Part shown: piece by piece, positions 7,797-16,312 of the stretch
How the letters are laid out: each line of letters starts with the position of its first letter
Position numbering within the stretch: the stretch's first letter is position 1
Assembly: GCA_947175035.1 (NCBI GenBank)
Contig: CAMWLG010000036.1
Span: 1-35,273 of the forward strand
Direction of reading: 5' to 3'
DNA: 35,273 nucleotides
From: an uncultured Lachnospiraceae bacterium
GTDB taxonomy: Bacteria; Bacillota; Clostridia; Lachnospirales; Lachnospiraceae
Position numbers and translations under genes: made by a program
Notes under the pieces: model-generated
The model's input: only the letters and a program-made list of their open reading frames with translations
The model's database searches: none
Told to the model about the DNA's origin: nothing

Positions 7797-8372
7797 ATGA
7801 AACTGAAATATCATCATGGAGATTTGAAAGTCGAGTTGATTCAGACAGGATTGAAAATGATACAAGAAAACGGAATTGAAAAATTGTCATTAAGGAAGTT
7901 GTCGGCTATATGCAATGTTAGCGAAGCTGCCCCATATAGTCATTTCAAAAACAAAGATGAATTATTGGCTGCAATGCAAGAATATGTTACACAGCAGTTA
8001 CAACATCATTTAGAAAGTGCATATGAAAATACAGAAAACAAGCATTCTCCCGATGCCATTTTAAATATGGGTAAGGCATATGTTTTGTTTTTTCTGCAAT
8101 ATCCCGAATACTACACATTTCTATTTACACAGCCATGTGTAAAAATAGATTTATCCATGAAGCCATGCAAAGATAGTTTTTCTCCATTTCAATACTTCAA
8201 AGAAAAAGCTTATTTTGTGTATGGCAAAGAGGGACTGAATGATGAAAAAATAAAATATGGTATCATTGCTATGTGGGCTAAAGTTCATGGGCTTGCGGCA
8301 ATCACTTCAATGAAATATGTAGAAAAAGATTTCGAATGGGAAAATGTTTTAGAGAAAATATTGGTAGAGTGA
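7797..8372 (+). CDS. TetR/AcrR family transcriptional regulator with WHG-type C-terminus
   Basis: A 191-residue DNA-binding repressor. The N-terminal helix-turn-helix spans about residues 12-55 (LSLRKLSAICNVSEAAPYSH followed by FKNKDELLAAM), typical of TetR. The C-terminal half holds MWAKVHGLA, the W-H-G pattern of the TetR C-terminal WHG family. The start is the ATG at 7797, seven bases... after AGGAGG (7785-7790); an open frame reaching back to 7521 has no ribosome binding site and would cover the promoter. The gene lies 28 bases before an alpha/beta hydrolase gene on the same strand, likely its target. The upstream palindrome suggests autoregulation; the inducer is unknown. Confidence 0.85.
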   Translation: MKLKYHHGDLKVELIQTGLKMIQENGIEKLSLRKLSAICNVSEAAPYSHFKNKDELLAAMQEYVTQQLQHHLESAYENTENKHSPDAILNMGKAYVLFFLQYPEYYTFLFTQPCVKIDLSMKPCKDSFSPFQYFKEKAYFVYGKEGLNDEKIKYGIIAMWAKVHGLAAITSMKYVEKDFEWENVLEKILVE

Positions 8373-8400
8373 CAAACAGAAATTGACAGAGGTATATCAT

Positions 8401-9432
8401 ATGAACGCAAACAGAATTTTACTTATTGTGCTTGTGCTGTTGATTATTATAACATGGATTTTACCGCCGTTTACAACAAGAATTAAGTACAATAAAGGTG
8501 GAATAGGGGAAAAAGTTTTCTTGGAGATTGGTGGTGTTCAACAGGGAATGATCATCAAGGGAAACGATATGCAAACCCCTGTACTGCTCTTTTTGTCGGG
8601 TGGACCGGGAATCCCCGAGTATTTTTTAGCTTATCAATATCCCACCTTTTTAGAAGATGAATTTATTGTTTGCTTTTGGGACTGGCGCGGCACAGGGTTA
8701 TCTTATTCAAAATCTGTTACGCCGGAAAGTATGAACCGAGAACAGTTTATTGCGGACACATTTGAAGTGACAGAATATCTATGCAAGCGATTTTCAACAG
8801 ATAAAATTTATCTTGCCGCCCATTCGTTTGGTACATCAATCGGGATACAGGCGGTTGCAGAACGTCCCGAACTGTATTATGGCTATATAGCAGTAAGTCA
8901 AATAGCTGACCAACCGCGTTCAGAACAGCTTGCATATGAGTATATGTTATCACTATGCGAGAAAGAGGATAACCGCGCACTTTTAGGACAATTAGCAGAT
9001 AACCCTTACGGTACGGAAAGCTATTTTAGTTCTGGGGTAAGGGATAAGGCAATGCACACACTTGGAGTTGGTACAACAAGGAACATGAAATCAGTTATCA
9101 CAGGTATCTTTTTTCCGTCGCTTCGTATGACAGATTATTCGCTAAAAGAAAGAATTAACATATGGCGCGGAAAATCGTTTGTAAATCAAACCATGCAGGA
9201 CACTTTTTCATTTAATGCGTTTGAAACTGTAAAAAGCGTAAACGTACCAGTTTACTTTTTGGCTGGAAAATACGATTATACTTGTTGTTATGATCTGCAA
9301 AAAGAATACTTCGAGTTTTTAGATGCTCCTGAAAAGTACTTTTATACTTTTGAAAACTCTGCACATAGTCCACTTTTTGAAGAACCGGAAAAAGCAGAGG
9401 AAATAATAAAGTTTATTAAAAGCGGAACTTAG
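8401..9432 (+). CDS. membrane-anchored alpha/beta hydrolase, proline iminopeptidase-like
   Basis: A 343-residue serine hydrolase. Residues about 5-24 form one hydrophobic segment, an N-terminal membrane anchor. The fold motifs are complete: oxyanion loop GGPG (67-70), WDWRGTGLS, nucleophile Ser142 in AHSFGTS, acid Asp292 in GKYDY, and His322 in NSAHSP. The GGPG and DWRG(T/C)G pattern is that of the proline iminopeptidase/epoxide-hydrolase-like branch. The substrate cannot be told. The start is ATG 8401 (GAGG upstream); a TTG start at 8383 is in frame but lacks a good site. It is the second gene of the tetR unit and is closed by a terminator at 9449-9484. A detoxifying or signal-degrading role under TetR control is plausible. 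Confidence 0.82.
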   Translation: MNANRILLIVLVLLIIITWILPPFTTRIKYNKGGIGEKVFLEIGGVQQGMIIKGNDMQTPVLLFLSGGPGIPEYFLAYQYPTFLEDEFIVCFWDWRGTGLSYSKSVTPESMNREQFIADTFEVTEYLCKRFSTDKIYLAAHSFGTSIGIQAVAERPELYYGYIAVSQIADQPRSEQLAYEYMLSLCEKEDNRALLGQLADNPYGTESYFSSGVRDKAMHTLGVGTTRNMKSVITGIFFPSLRMTDYSLKERINIWRGKSFVNQTMQDTFSFNAFETVKSVNVPVYFLAGKYDYTCCYDLQKEYFEFLDAPEKYFYTFENSAHSPLFEEPEKAEEIIKFIKSGT

Positions 9433-9448
9433 TGCGACAGCTCCATTC

Positions 9449-9484
9449 AAGGGTTGTGGAGTTTTCTCCGGAACCCTTTTCTTC
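9449..9484 (+). terminator. rho-independent terminator after the hydrolase gene
   Basis: AAGGGTT (9449-9455) pairs with AACCCTT (9472-9478), with an inner GGAG/CTCC stem on a TTTT loop, followed by TTTTCTTC. It ends the tetR-hydrolase unit 17 bases after the stop. Confidence 0.8.
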
Positions 9485-9580
9485 GAAAATCCCAAAAAAA
9501 TATAATTTATTTTGTCCTTTTGGATTTTTTTCCCTACTTTATAGGTATAAGAAAATTTTTTTGACTAAGGAGGTAGCGAT

Positions 9581-10129
9581 ATGGATGACGCAGAGATTGT
9601 TGATCTGTATTTTGAGCGTTCAGAGGCGGCAATCGTGGAGACAGACAGGAAATATAATGCGTTTCTGAATCAGGTGGCATATCATATTTTGCGAAGTTTC
9701 CGGGACACGGAGGAGATTGTCAACGATACCTATATGAGGGCGTGGAAAGCAATTCCTCCCACAAAACCGAACAATCTGAAACACTTTTTATCCCGTATTA
9801 CGAGAAATTTATCTTTTGACAGATTAGATTATTTGAATGCGGGCAAAAGGCATGCATTATTCGTGGAAATGGAAGAGTGTATTCCGGATTATCAAAATGA
9901 TATAGAGACATTATGGGAGACAAGGGAAATTGGCAGGGTGCTAAATTGTTTTCTGAAAACTCTTGATGAGAGAAACTGTGCTATCTTTTTGGCAAGATAT
10001 TTTTATTCCTATTCGATTAAAGAGTTAGCTGATCAATATGCACTTTCTGTCCGTCAAATAAAATATATTCTTTCTAAAACGAGGAATGCTCTGCGGAACT
10101 ATTTTGAAGAGGAGGGTGTGGTCATATGA
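9581..10129 (+). CDS. RNA polymerase sigma factor, ECF-type (sigma-70 family)
   Basis: A 182-residue alternative sigma factor. Region 2 covers about residues 18-90 (FRDTEEIVNDTYMRAWKAIPP is the characteristic block, followed by FLSRITRNLSFDRLDYL). Region 4 covers about 118-175 and has the helix-turn-helix YSIKELADQYALSVRQIKY. AGGAGG lies 6 bases before the ATG. The stop codon overlaps the start of the 700-residue membrane protein (ATGA), so the pair is translationally coupled, the usual arrangement of an ECF sigma with its membrane-bound anti-sigma. An AT-rich stretch with a T run lies upstream; no clear vegetative promoter is visible, so autoregulation is possible. Confidence 0.9.
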   Translation: MDDAEIVDLYFERSEAAIVETDRKYNAFLNQVAYHILRSFRDTEEIVNDTYMRAWKAIPPTKPNNLKHFLSRITRNLSFDRLDYLNAGKRHALFVEMEECIPDYQNDIETLWETREIGRVLNCFLKTLDERNCAIFLARYFYSYSIKELADQYALSVRQIKYILSKTRNALRNYFEEEGVVI

Positions 10130-12228
10130 CGGATGACAGGAGATATGCCCGATTGAATAAAGCGTTTTTCTATGTGGAGGATGCATTACTGGATCTTGTA
10201 GAACAGCAAAAGCGTGTGCAAAAACGGAAAAAACTGAAGAGGGCTTTACTAAGTACCGTGGCTGCATGCATCTGCCTGTTTTTGGTGCTGCCAGTGGCAG
10301 CAATGACGTATAATTGGTTTGGACTGCGTGATCTCCTTATGCCCAGAGAGATCATTGAACCTACACAGATTTCATTAGCGGAGTATCAGGAATATCCAGA
10401 AATACAAGCACTCAAGGAGTGGAAAGAATTTCTGGCCGGTTATGACGTCGATAAGGAAATACAAGCCAAAGCTGAAAACAGCGAACTGCCTGCCATAGAT
10501 CGGGATGACTGGCTTTTGTATGGTGTATACTCTCTTGAAATGGGTGAAAAGCTGGATGAAATTACAGACAAGTATCACTTAAGTCTGCATACGGAACAAA
10601 AATCAATTGATCTAGCAACCTTGGAAACGATGACAAACGGGAAGATCATGAGTGGGGTCAGCGCAGAAACCGCTTTGGTATATGAAGATGGAGCTTTCCG
10701 ATTTAATGGCAGTACAGAACTGGCGGGATACGAAGCAGTGGAATTCCAATTTGGATATACCGTAAAAGGAGTATTTGCGCAGGATATGCCAGCTTATGGA
10801 GATATGGCAGACTATACACAATTGCAGTATCTCTCGGCCAGCGGAGAATCTGTATTGCTTGTAACAGATTCTAAAGAAGACATGATTATTGCGGATTTGG
10901 GCGGATGTCTTGTCACCATAGTGGTACCTGCTATAGATGGTGAAAATATAACGGCAGCAGCGCTGCAGGAACTGGCGGACAAGATAGATTTCAATGTGTT
11001 AAAGGCTGTATATGCGAGACAGAATCAAAAACTTTATCTCGCAGACTATGATATTGTGACGTTGTCGGGATATCAGTCAAGTCCGGAGGCGCAAGCTCTT
11101 GCAGAGTGGACAGCTTTTTTGACAGAATATGATATAGAGTCCGCCACAGAGAACGAGGTGTTTATCGCCGAGGGGCGGGATGACTGGTCTTTGTATCCGG
11201 TCTATAATTATGAAATGGGACAGAAGCTGGATGAAATAGCAGACAAGTATCAATTGAAACTATATTCCGAGATGAATGTGATCAGCCCGGAAGAGATGGA
11301 ATACCGTGTAGGCGGGGACTTCATGAAAGACTGTATCAAATATTGGGGTTATATTTATGGGGATGGCAGTTTTCATTTCAGCGGTGACGCAGAACTGGCC
11401 GGGTGCGGAATCACTTCTTTTCAGTTCGGAAGGTCTGTAAAAGGCACTTTCGGAGATGTGATTTTAAACATTGGACAGGTGGAAGAATATAAGCAATGGC
11501 AATACCTGTCAGCCTGCGGAGAACCAGTATTGCTTGCATTAGGTCCCTCCAAGGCATTGATTTTTGCAGATCTTGAGGAGTGTTTCATTTCGGTGAATAT
11601 TTTGTCCGGGAGTGAAGAGGGAATGACGACAGAGGATTTGCAGGAATTGGCTGATAAAATTGATTTCGGGATATTAGGTGATGTGAAAATCCCGGATATG
11701 AGAGGGGATTCTGAAGTTCCACAGGATACAGAATCAGAGATTCCGAATGATCAAGTGTCCCAAAGTGTTCCGGAAATGGGGGTGCTTCAACTGGGGAATA
11801 TGGGGAATTTGGGGCTGGGATTCATGGTCTGCATTTTTCCGGATCAAGTGGATGAAGATTATCAACTCTATTTTTGGGGCACAGAAAGTGACTCGGAAGA
11901 TATGCATAAATCTTTTTCAGAAATAGAATTTGATTTGGGAGCGGTGGATTATATTTTCCCGGATGTGAGAGAGGGCAATGCATCCATAGGACGCTTTTTG
12001 GATATTTATTTTTGGGATACAACGGAAGTGCCAGGGGCGGATAAACAAGATTTTATCATCATTGCCAGGTATGATGTGGAAGGAAAGATCAATTATGATA
12101 CGCGGGCATATACGGTGAGTGGAAATGGATATTGCGTGGATGAAGAACTAACGCGGGAACTAAACGAGAAATACAGTGATGCAGAGGAATATCCGGTTAC
12201 GGAGTTATTTGTGATGCCCCATGATTGA
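10126..12228 (+). CDS. putative anti-sigma-like membrane protein with duplicated ectodomain
   Basis: A 700-residue single-pass protein. A basic cytoplasmic N-terminus of about 38 residues is followed by one membrane segment (about 41-60) and a large extracytoplasmic part. Residues about 82-294 and 311-519 are a clear internal duplication: YQEYPEIQALKEW against YQSSPEAQALAEW, LEMGEKLDEITDKY against YEMGQKLDEIADKY, and LQELADKIDFNVL against LQELADKIDFGIL. After a Pro/Ser/Glu-rich linker comes a separate C-terminal domain (about 540-700). The start overlaps the sigma gene stop. A partner role as anti-sigma or sensor is inferred from coupling and topology. The short cytoplasmic part has no zinc-binding anti-sigma motif. 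Confidence 0.75.
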   Translation: MTDDRRYARLNKAFFYVEDALLDLVEQQKRVQKRKKLKRALLSTVAACICLFLVLPVAAMTYNWFGLRDLLMPREIIEPTQISLAEYQEYPEIQALKEWKEFLAGYDVDKEIQAKAENSELPAIDRDDWLLYGVYSLEMGEKLDEITDKYHLSLHTEQKSIDLATLETMTNGKIMSGVSAETALVYEDGAFRFNGSTELAGYEAVEFQFGYTVKGVFAQDMPAYGDMADYTQLQYLSASGESVLLVTDSKEDMIIADLGGCLVTIVVPAIDGENITAAALQELADKIDFNVLKAVYARQNQKLYLADYDIVTLSGYQSSPEAQALAEWTAFLTEYDIESATENEVFIAEGRDDWSLYPVYNYEMGQKLDEIADKYQLKLYSEMNVISPEEMEYRVGGDFMKDCIKYWGYIYGDGSFHFSGDAELAGCGITSFQFGRSVKGTFGDVILNIGQVEEYKQWQYLSACGEPVLLALGPSKALIFADLEECFISVNILSGSEEGMTTEDLQELADKIDFGILGDVKIPDMRGDSEVPQDTESEIPNDQVSQSVPEMGVLQLGNMGNLGLGFMVCIFPDQVDEDYQLYFWGTESDSEDMHKSFSEIEFDLGAVDYIFPDVREGNASIGRFLDIYFWDTTEVPGADKQDFIIIARYDVEGKINYDTRAYTVSGNGYCVDEELTRELNEKYSDAEEYPVTELFVMPHD

Positions 12229-12282
12229 TGGAACGGTTAATGTAGTATTATGACAATTAGAGAAAAGGAGAGGATTAGGATC

Positions 12283-12789
12283 ATGAGAAAAAAGTATATA
12301 GCAATCATAATGTTATTGTGCGCTGCATTTTTTGCAGGCTGTCAGGAAAATGTAAATAGCGGACTCGCAGAATCCCCAGAACCTATTTTGGAAAGTACAC
12401 CAGAGGATACGTCCGCTCTTGAGATTAATGATGTTCCAGTACCGCAGGATATACCAAAAGACGAGGTTTCTTTGACACAAGAGCTGGAGGAATTGATGAC
12501 AATCTTTGGTCAGGCTTATTTTAAAGGGGATGTTGACACTATAGAAGAACTTCTAATAGATGATTATGAATGGGAAATCGAGGTGTATGAATCTCCTGAT
12601 CAGGTGGATGAAATAGAAATTATGCAGATCAAGGGATTACAACAGATTGATGAGAACCAACTTTTAGACAAGTATGAATTATCTATAGAATTTTGGATTC
12701 CCAATGAAGACTCTTTGACATATCTGTCTGTCACATGGAAAAATGTTGAAGGGGCTTGGAAAGTAAGCGGATATGGACTGGAAAAATAA
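12283..12789 (+). CDS. lipoprotein of unknown function, sigma-locus third gene
   Basis: A 168-residue lipoprotein with lipobox FAGC (Cys20) and a Pro/Glu/Ser-rich spacer. The C-terminal domain (about residues 65-168) resembles the general 'ketosteroid-isomerase/NTF2-like' layout: a helical start (FGQAYFKGDVDTIEELL), then strands ending in WKNVEGAWKVSGYG. That assignment is tentative. I chose ATG 12283 because it gives a standard signal peptide; an upstream in-frame ATG at 12250 would add 11 charged residues. AGGAG lies at 12266-12270. The gene is 54 bases after the 700-residue protein and probably shares its transcript, so the locus would make a sigma factor, a membrane sensor and a lipoprotein. 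Confidence 0.75.
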   Translation: MRKKYIAIIMLLCAAFFAGCQENVNSGLAESPEPILESTPEDTSALEINDVPVPQDIPKDEVSLTQELEELMTIFGQAYFKGDVDTIEELLIDDYEWEIEVYESPDQVDEIEIMQIKGLQQIDENQLLDKYELSIEFWIPNEDSLTYLSVTWKNVEGAWKVSGYGLEK

Positions 12790-12931
12790 GCGGCCACGCT
12801 TATTGATTGTGCGCAACTTCTTTTGCTGTAAAAAAGCAGAAAAACATAGTGTATTTTCGATGCCTTTCTGATATAATATTAATATTAGGCATAATTCCGA
12901 CTATAATGGTTAAATAAAGGAAAATGAAAAG

Positions 12932-13171
12932 ATGACTCGGGACGAAGTGTTTAGGATTGTTAATATTTTTAAAAACGACGGAGTGGATAGTGTGACGGGC
13001 AAAAGGATAAGTGAGCGCGCTGTATGGGAACTTTTGGAGTCCATAGACAAACTAATGGGATATGATGAGGCAAGCGAAGTTATTTTTGCCCCGGAAGACT
13101 TTGGTTTAAATAAAGAAGCTACCGTTGAAGAAATTGTTAATTATATATGGGATAATGCGAAAATAGGGTGA
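12932..13171 (+). CDS. small hypothetical protein (79 aa)
   Basis: A soluble acidic 79-residue protein made mostly of helices (MTRDEVFRIVNIFKNDG; ERAVWELLESIDKLMGYDE). An AGGA-type site lies before the ATG, and TATAAT at 12872-12877 may be its -10 box, although no good -35 is seen. No family is recognised. The stop is 52 bases before the 180-residue gene and the two are probably co-transcribed. Its size and isolation among orphan genes are compatible with an immunity or antitoxin role, which cannot be shown. Confidence 0.55.
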   Translation: MTRDEVFRIVNIFKNDGVDSVTGKRISERAVWELLESIDKLMGYDEASEVIFAPEDFGLNKEATVEEIVNYIWDNAKIG

Positions 13172-13223
13172 GTAATATTGAAAACTAACGATTACAAGAA
13201 AGCGGTATAAGAGGTATAGAAAA

Positions 13224-13766
13224 ATGAAGCAGCTAAAGAATGAAAAAGCTAAAGTATTGTCGCAGGCAATCGCTCCGATTATCGAAAATTGGTCTGATGC
13301 ACCATTATTAAAATTCTATAATTCTTTAATGGAAGAAATTTATTCTAACAATATAGTGACAGAAGCATATATGGTGCAAAATATGATGGTTCAAATCATA
13401 GGAGAAGAATATGATTGTGAGTTTCAAGAGGTAGAAGAAACGGTTGCTTCTTATAAAAAATATTTTTCGTTTCAAAGCATGGCGATAGTGCAATGTGCCT
13501 TTGAACAAGAGCAGGAATATGGTGAACCGGCAAATTCAATTTTTGCACAGTTGAATGAAGACTTGGATTCTCTATATATTGAGAAACACAAAAACAGTGT
13601 AAAAGAAGGGCATATGGTAGATTTTTTATTACAAAGTCCATTAACCGATATGGGAGGAATCTTGTTGGACAGCCCGATATCTCCCATAGGGGACTTCAAA
13701 GAAGAAGTGATGCAGAGATATAAGAGTGTATTGGAAACTCAATTAAAAAGTATAGTTTCGGTTTAG
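13224..13766 (+). CDS. hypothetical protein (180 aa)
   Basis: A soluble, mainly helical acidic protein with no signal peptide or membrane segment. AGAGG precedes the ATG. Helices around residues 1-45 and 60-115 (FSFQSMAIVQCAFEQEQEYG) are followed by a short hydrophobic, Gly/Pro-rich stretch (SPLTDMGGILLDSPISPIG) and a final helix. No family is recognised. Its 3' end overlaps the convergent lipoprotein gene by 4 bases, with no terminator between them. The coding sequence is AT-rich, like the other accessory genes here. Confidence 0.6.
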   Translation: MKQLKNEKAKVLSQAIAPIIENWSDAPLLKFYNSLMEEIYSNNIVTEAYMVQNMMVQIIGEEYDCEFQEVEETVASYKKYFSFQSMAIVQCAFEQEQEYGEPANSIFAQLNEDLDSLYIEKHKNSVKEGHMVDFLLQSPLTDMGGILLDSPISPIGDFKEEVMQRYKSVLETQLKSIVSV

Positions 13767-14614
13767 TTTCCCTGAAACTCCCACAATTCTATTTTGTCAA
13801 GGTCAATATCGTAATCCTTTTCGGCAAAGCCCTGTATTTCCTCCTGCCAGTACTGGATATGCATCTTGTTTTCCAGAGGCAGATACTCTGTTATCACGGA
13901 ACCAATCCCAGTACTTACAAAGTCCTCATCAAGCAAGTCACTTCCATATCCCCGCCAGATTTTTTCACCGTCATAATGGTAGATGAACACATCTTCTGCA
14001 CCGTCCGCCATCCACTGCACATTACAGATCAGCTCGTCAATCCCATCACCGTCCACATCCACCTGATAGGTGTCGCCGTCCATGGATCCCCAGCAGTAGG
14101 CAAGAAGTACCGGTTCTTCTTCCATGGCATAATAATCCTTCTTATAATAATGGTAACTCGTCCCCTGGAAACACCGGATAAATACGCGGAAACCGTTATG
14201 TCCCAAAACATCTTGAAAAGATTCCGCCGTAAAATTTCCTGGCTGCTGGTCGCCTATAATCTCGTAAGTATTTACCAGCCATTCCTCTCCATCACGGTAC
14301 AGCCACAGATCTAAAGTCTTCTCTTTGGCACCGTCCTGAAACGCAATTTTATAATCCTCCACCAACATGGTCATATAGGTCTTCCGCTCTGTCGCTTCGC
14401 TTTCTGTCTCTTCCTGCTTGCTTTCTTCCATGCTATTCCCTATAGATTCCATTACCACATATGGAGAGTCATTATTTCTCAACAAGAACGAATCTGTTAT
14501 CCTGCCACATCCGGAGAACAAGAAAGCGCAGAAAAACAGCACCGTGAATAAGACAGGTTTATTTATAATATTCCGTTTTGATACTTGGAATTTATTATCT
14601 TTCTTATTGTGCAC
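13763..14614 (-). CDS. lipoprotein with EF-hand-like DxDGDG calcium loop
   Basis: A 283-residue lipoprotein with a long basic N-terminus and lipobox FSGC (Cys36). After a Ser/Glu-rich linker (about 45-75) comes a beta-rich domain. It contains VDVDGDGIDELI, a DxDGDG calcium-binding loop as in FG-GAP/VCBS-type and dockerin-like proteins. The start appears to be GTG at 14614 with AGGA a few bases upstream; no better start keeps the signal peptide. It lies 38 bases downstream of the DUF1846 gene on the same strand and may be read from its transcript. It overlaps the convergent 180-residue gene by 4 bases. Function is unknown. Confidence 0.75.
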   Translation of the reverse strand: MHNKKDNKFQVSKRNIINKPVLFTVLFFCAFLFSGCGRITDSFLLRNNDSPYVVMESIGNSMEESKQEETESEATERKTYMTMLVEDYKIAFQDGAKEKTLDLWLYRDGEEWLVNTYEIIGDQQPGNFTAESFQDVLGHNGFRVFIRCFQGTSYHYYKKDYYAMEEEPVLLAYCWGSMDGDTYQVDVDGDGIDELICNVQWMADGAEDVFIYHYDGEKIWRGYGSDLLDEDFVSTGIGSVITEYLPLENKMHIQYWQEEIQGFAEKDYDIDLDKIELWEFQGN

Positions 14615-14652
14615 TCTTCCTGCCTTTCTATCATCTGCTATATCTTTTTCCC

Positions 14653-16137
14653 CTACCTATGAAACAGCTTCTGCCCCTGATACTCCGGCTCACAAGTCAG
14701 ATTCACCCCCAGCTTCCGTAGCACATTCTTGTCCACTTGGGACAGAATCACGCTGGAATGCACCTCGGAGCCTTTGAGGTTTTGCAGTTGTTCCATGGCG
14801 CGCTTGGCTTTTTCGTCCGTCACGGCGCAGATGGACAGCGCAATCAATACTTCGTCCGTGTGGAGACGGGGATTCTTGTTGCGAAGGTGTGATACCTTAA
14901 GATTCTGGATGGGTTCTATAATAGTGGGGGAGATCAACTGTACATCGTCTTCAATCCCTGCCAGTAATTTCAAAGCATTTAAGAGCATGGCGGAAGACGC
15001 CCCCAGAAGCTCGCTGGTCTTGCCTGTGACAATCCGCCCGTCGGGAAGTTCTATGGCGGCGGCGGGCTCACCAGTGGCAGCAGCCCGGATTTTGGCAGAA
15101 CTTATGACAGGCCTGTCGTCTGTGGTAATTTCCGCCTGCTTCATTAACAATTCAATTTTCAGGATTTGATCATCATCGGCGCTTCCCTGACGTTTCTGGC
15201 AAAGGGTATTATAATACCGGCGGATAATTTCCTGTTTGGCGGCAGTCTGAACCGCGTCATCGTCCACGATTCCGTAACCAGCCATGTTGACACCCATGTC
15301 AGTAGGGGATTTGTAGGGGCACTCGCCCATGATTTTCTCAAACATGGCGCGCAGCACGGGGAACACTTCCACATCCCGGTTGTAATTGATGGTGGTCTCG
15401 TTATAGGCTTCCAAATGAAAAGGGTCGATCATGTTTACATCATTCAAATCCGCCGTGGCAGCCTCGTATGCCAGATTCACCGGGTGCTTCAAAGGGATAT
15501 TCCAGATGGGAAAAGTCTCGTATTTGGCATAGCCCGCGCTGATTCCTCTCTTGTATTCATGGTAGAGCTGGGAGAGGCAGGTCGCCATCTTGCCGCTGCC
15601 GGGTCCGGGGGCGGTGATGACCACCAGGGAGCGGGTCGTTTCAATATAATCATTTTTGCCGTAGCCTTCGTCGCTGACGATCAGGGGGATGTTGTAAGGG
15701 TAGCCCTCGATGGGATAGTGGCGGTATACCTTCATTCCAAGAGATTCCAGCTTTTTCTGGTAGGCGATGGCGCTGGGTTGTCCGGCAAAGCGGGTCAGGC
15801 ACACGCTGCCCACATACAGCCCATATCCGCGAAATGCGTCGATCAGACGGAGCACGTCCAGATCATAGGTGATGCCAAGATCAGAACGGACTTTATTTTT
15901 CTCAATATCGGAGGCATTGATGGCGATGACAATCTCGGCCTGATCTTTTAATTGTGCCAACATATTAATCTTGCTGTCAGGCTTGAAGCCGGGCAGGACA
16001 CGGGACGCGTGATAGTCGTCAAAAAGCTTCCCGCCAAATTCCAGATAAAGCTTTCCGCCGAAGGCCGCAATCCTTTCTTTGATTTTCTCAGACTGCATTC
16101 TGAGGTATTTGTCATTGTCAAAGCCTTTTTTTTCCAT
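14653..16137 (-). CDS. DUF1846 domain-containing protein
   Basis: A 494-residue cytoplasmic protein that I recognise as the DUF1846 family from its start MEKKGFDNDKYL and the conserved FGGKLFDDYHASRVLPGF. Residues about 175-200 contain APGPGSGKMATCLSQLYHE, which looks like a nucleotide-binding P-loop (GPGSGK). A long, highly conserved central part (YETFPIWNIPLKHPVN, DPFHLEAYN) follows. The family has no agreed function. I chose ATG 16137 because GGAGGAG lies just before it; the open frame continues 25 codons upstream to 16212 without a site. The gene has a good promoter and a cre-like site in its leader, so carbon catabolite control is possible. Confidence 0.92.
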   Translation of the reverse strand: MEKKGFDNDKYLRMQSEKIKERIAAFGGKLYLEFGGKLFDDYHASRVLPGFKPDSKINMLAQLKDQAEIVIAINASDIEKNKVRSDLGITYDLDVLRLIDAFRGYGLYVGSVCLTRFAGQPSAIAYQKKLESLGMKVYRHYPIEGYPYNIPLIVSDEGYGKNDYIETTRSLVVITAPGPGSGKMATCLSQLYHEYKRGISAGYAKYETFPIWNIPLKHPVNLAYEAATADLNDVNMIDPFHLEAYNETTINYNRDVEVFPVLRAMFEKIMGECPYKSPTDMGVNMAGYGIVDDDAVQTAAKQEIIRRYYNTLCQKRQGSADDDQILKIELLMKQAEITTDDRPVISSAKIRAAATGEPAAAIELPDGRIVTGKTSELLGASSAMLLNALKLLAGIEDDVQLISPTIIEPIQNLKVSHLRNKNPRLHTDEVLIALSICAVTDEKAKRAMEQLQNLKGSEVHSSVILSQVDKNVLRKLGVNLTCEPEYQGQKLFHR

Positions 16138-16149
16138 AGTACTCCTCCG

Positions 16150-16163
16150 TGTAAACGTATACA
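16150..16163. promoter_or_regulatory. cre-like site (catabolite responsive element) in DUF1846 leader
   Basis: TGTAAACGTATACA matches the B. subtilis cre consensus TGWAARCGYTWNCW at 13 of 14 positions and is near-palindromic around ACGT. It lies between the DUF1846 -10 box (16177-16182) and start codon, where CcpA bound to Ser46-phosphorylated HPr or Crh would block elongation. A second palindrome, ACAAACAGTTTGT at 16161-16173, overlaps its end. Confidence 0.6.
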
Positions 16164-16176
16164 AACAGTTTGTTTC

Positions 16177-16205
16177 ATCATACAAAAAATTCCAGTCAAA
16201 ATCAA
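16177..16205 (-). promoter_or_regulatory. DUF1846 gene promoter
   Basis: Minus strand TTGATT (-35, 16205-16200), 17 bases, TATGAT (-10, 16182-16177). It is divergent from the ftsH promoter at 16238. Confidence 0.7.
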
Positions 16206-16237
16206 TGGTCAAATCCTAAGATTTAATATTTCTTTTA

Positions 16238-16266
16238 TTGATTTATGGGAAAAGTGTATTTATAAT
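16238..16266 (+). promoter_or_regulatory. ftsH promoter
   Basis: TTGATT (-35, 16238-16243), exactly 17 bases, and a consensus TATAAT (-10, 16261-16266). The leader is about 40 bases. No CIRCE-type repeat (TTAGCACTC-N9-GAGTGCTAA) is present. Confidence 0.75.
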
Positions 16267-16312
16267 GTATTTTGCAAAGCACTATTATTATTTTTTAGGA
16301 AATGAGGCAAAA

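Noticed and set aside
15166..15951. 261-residue open frame on the plus strand
   Set aside because: Antisense shadow of the DUF1846 gene; low-complexity translation and no start signal.
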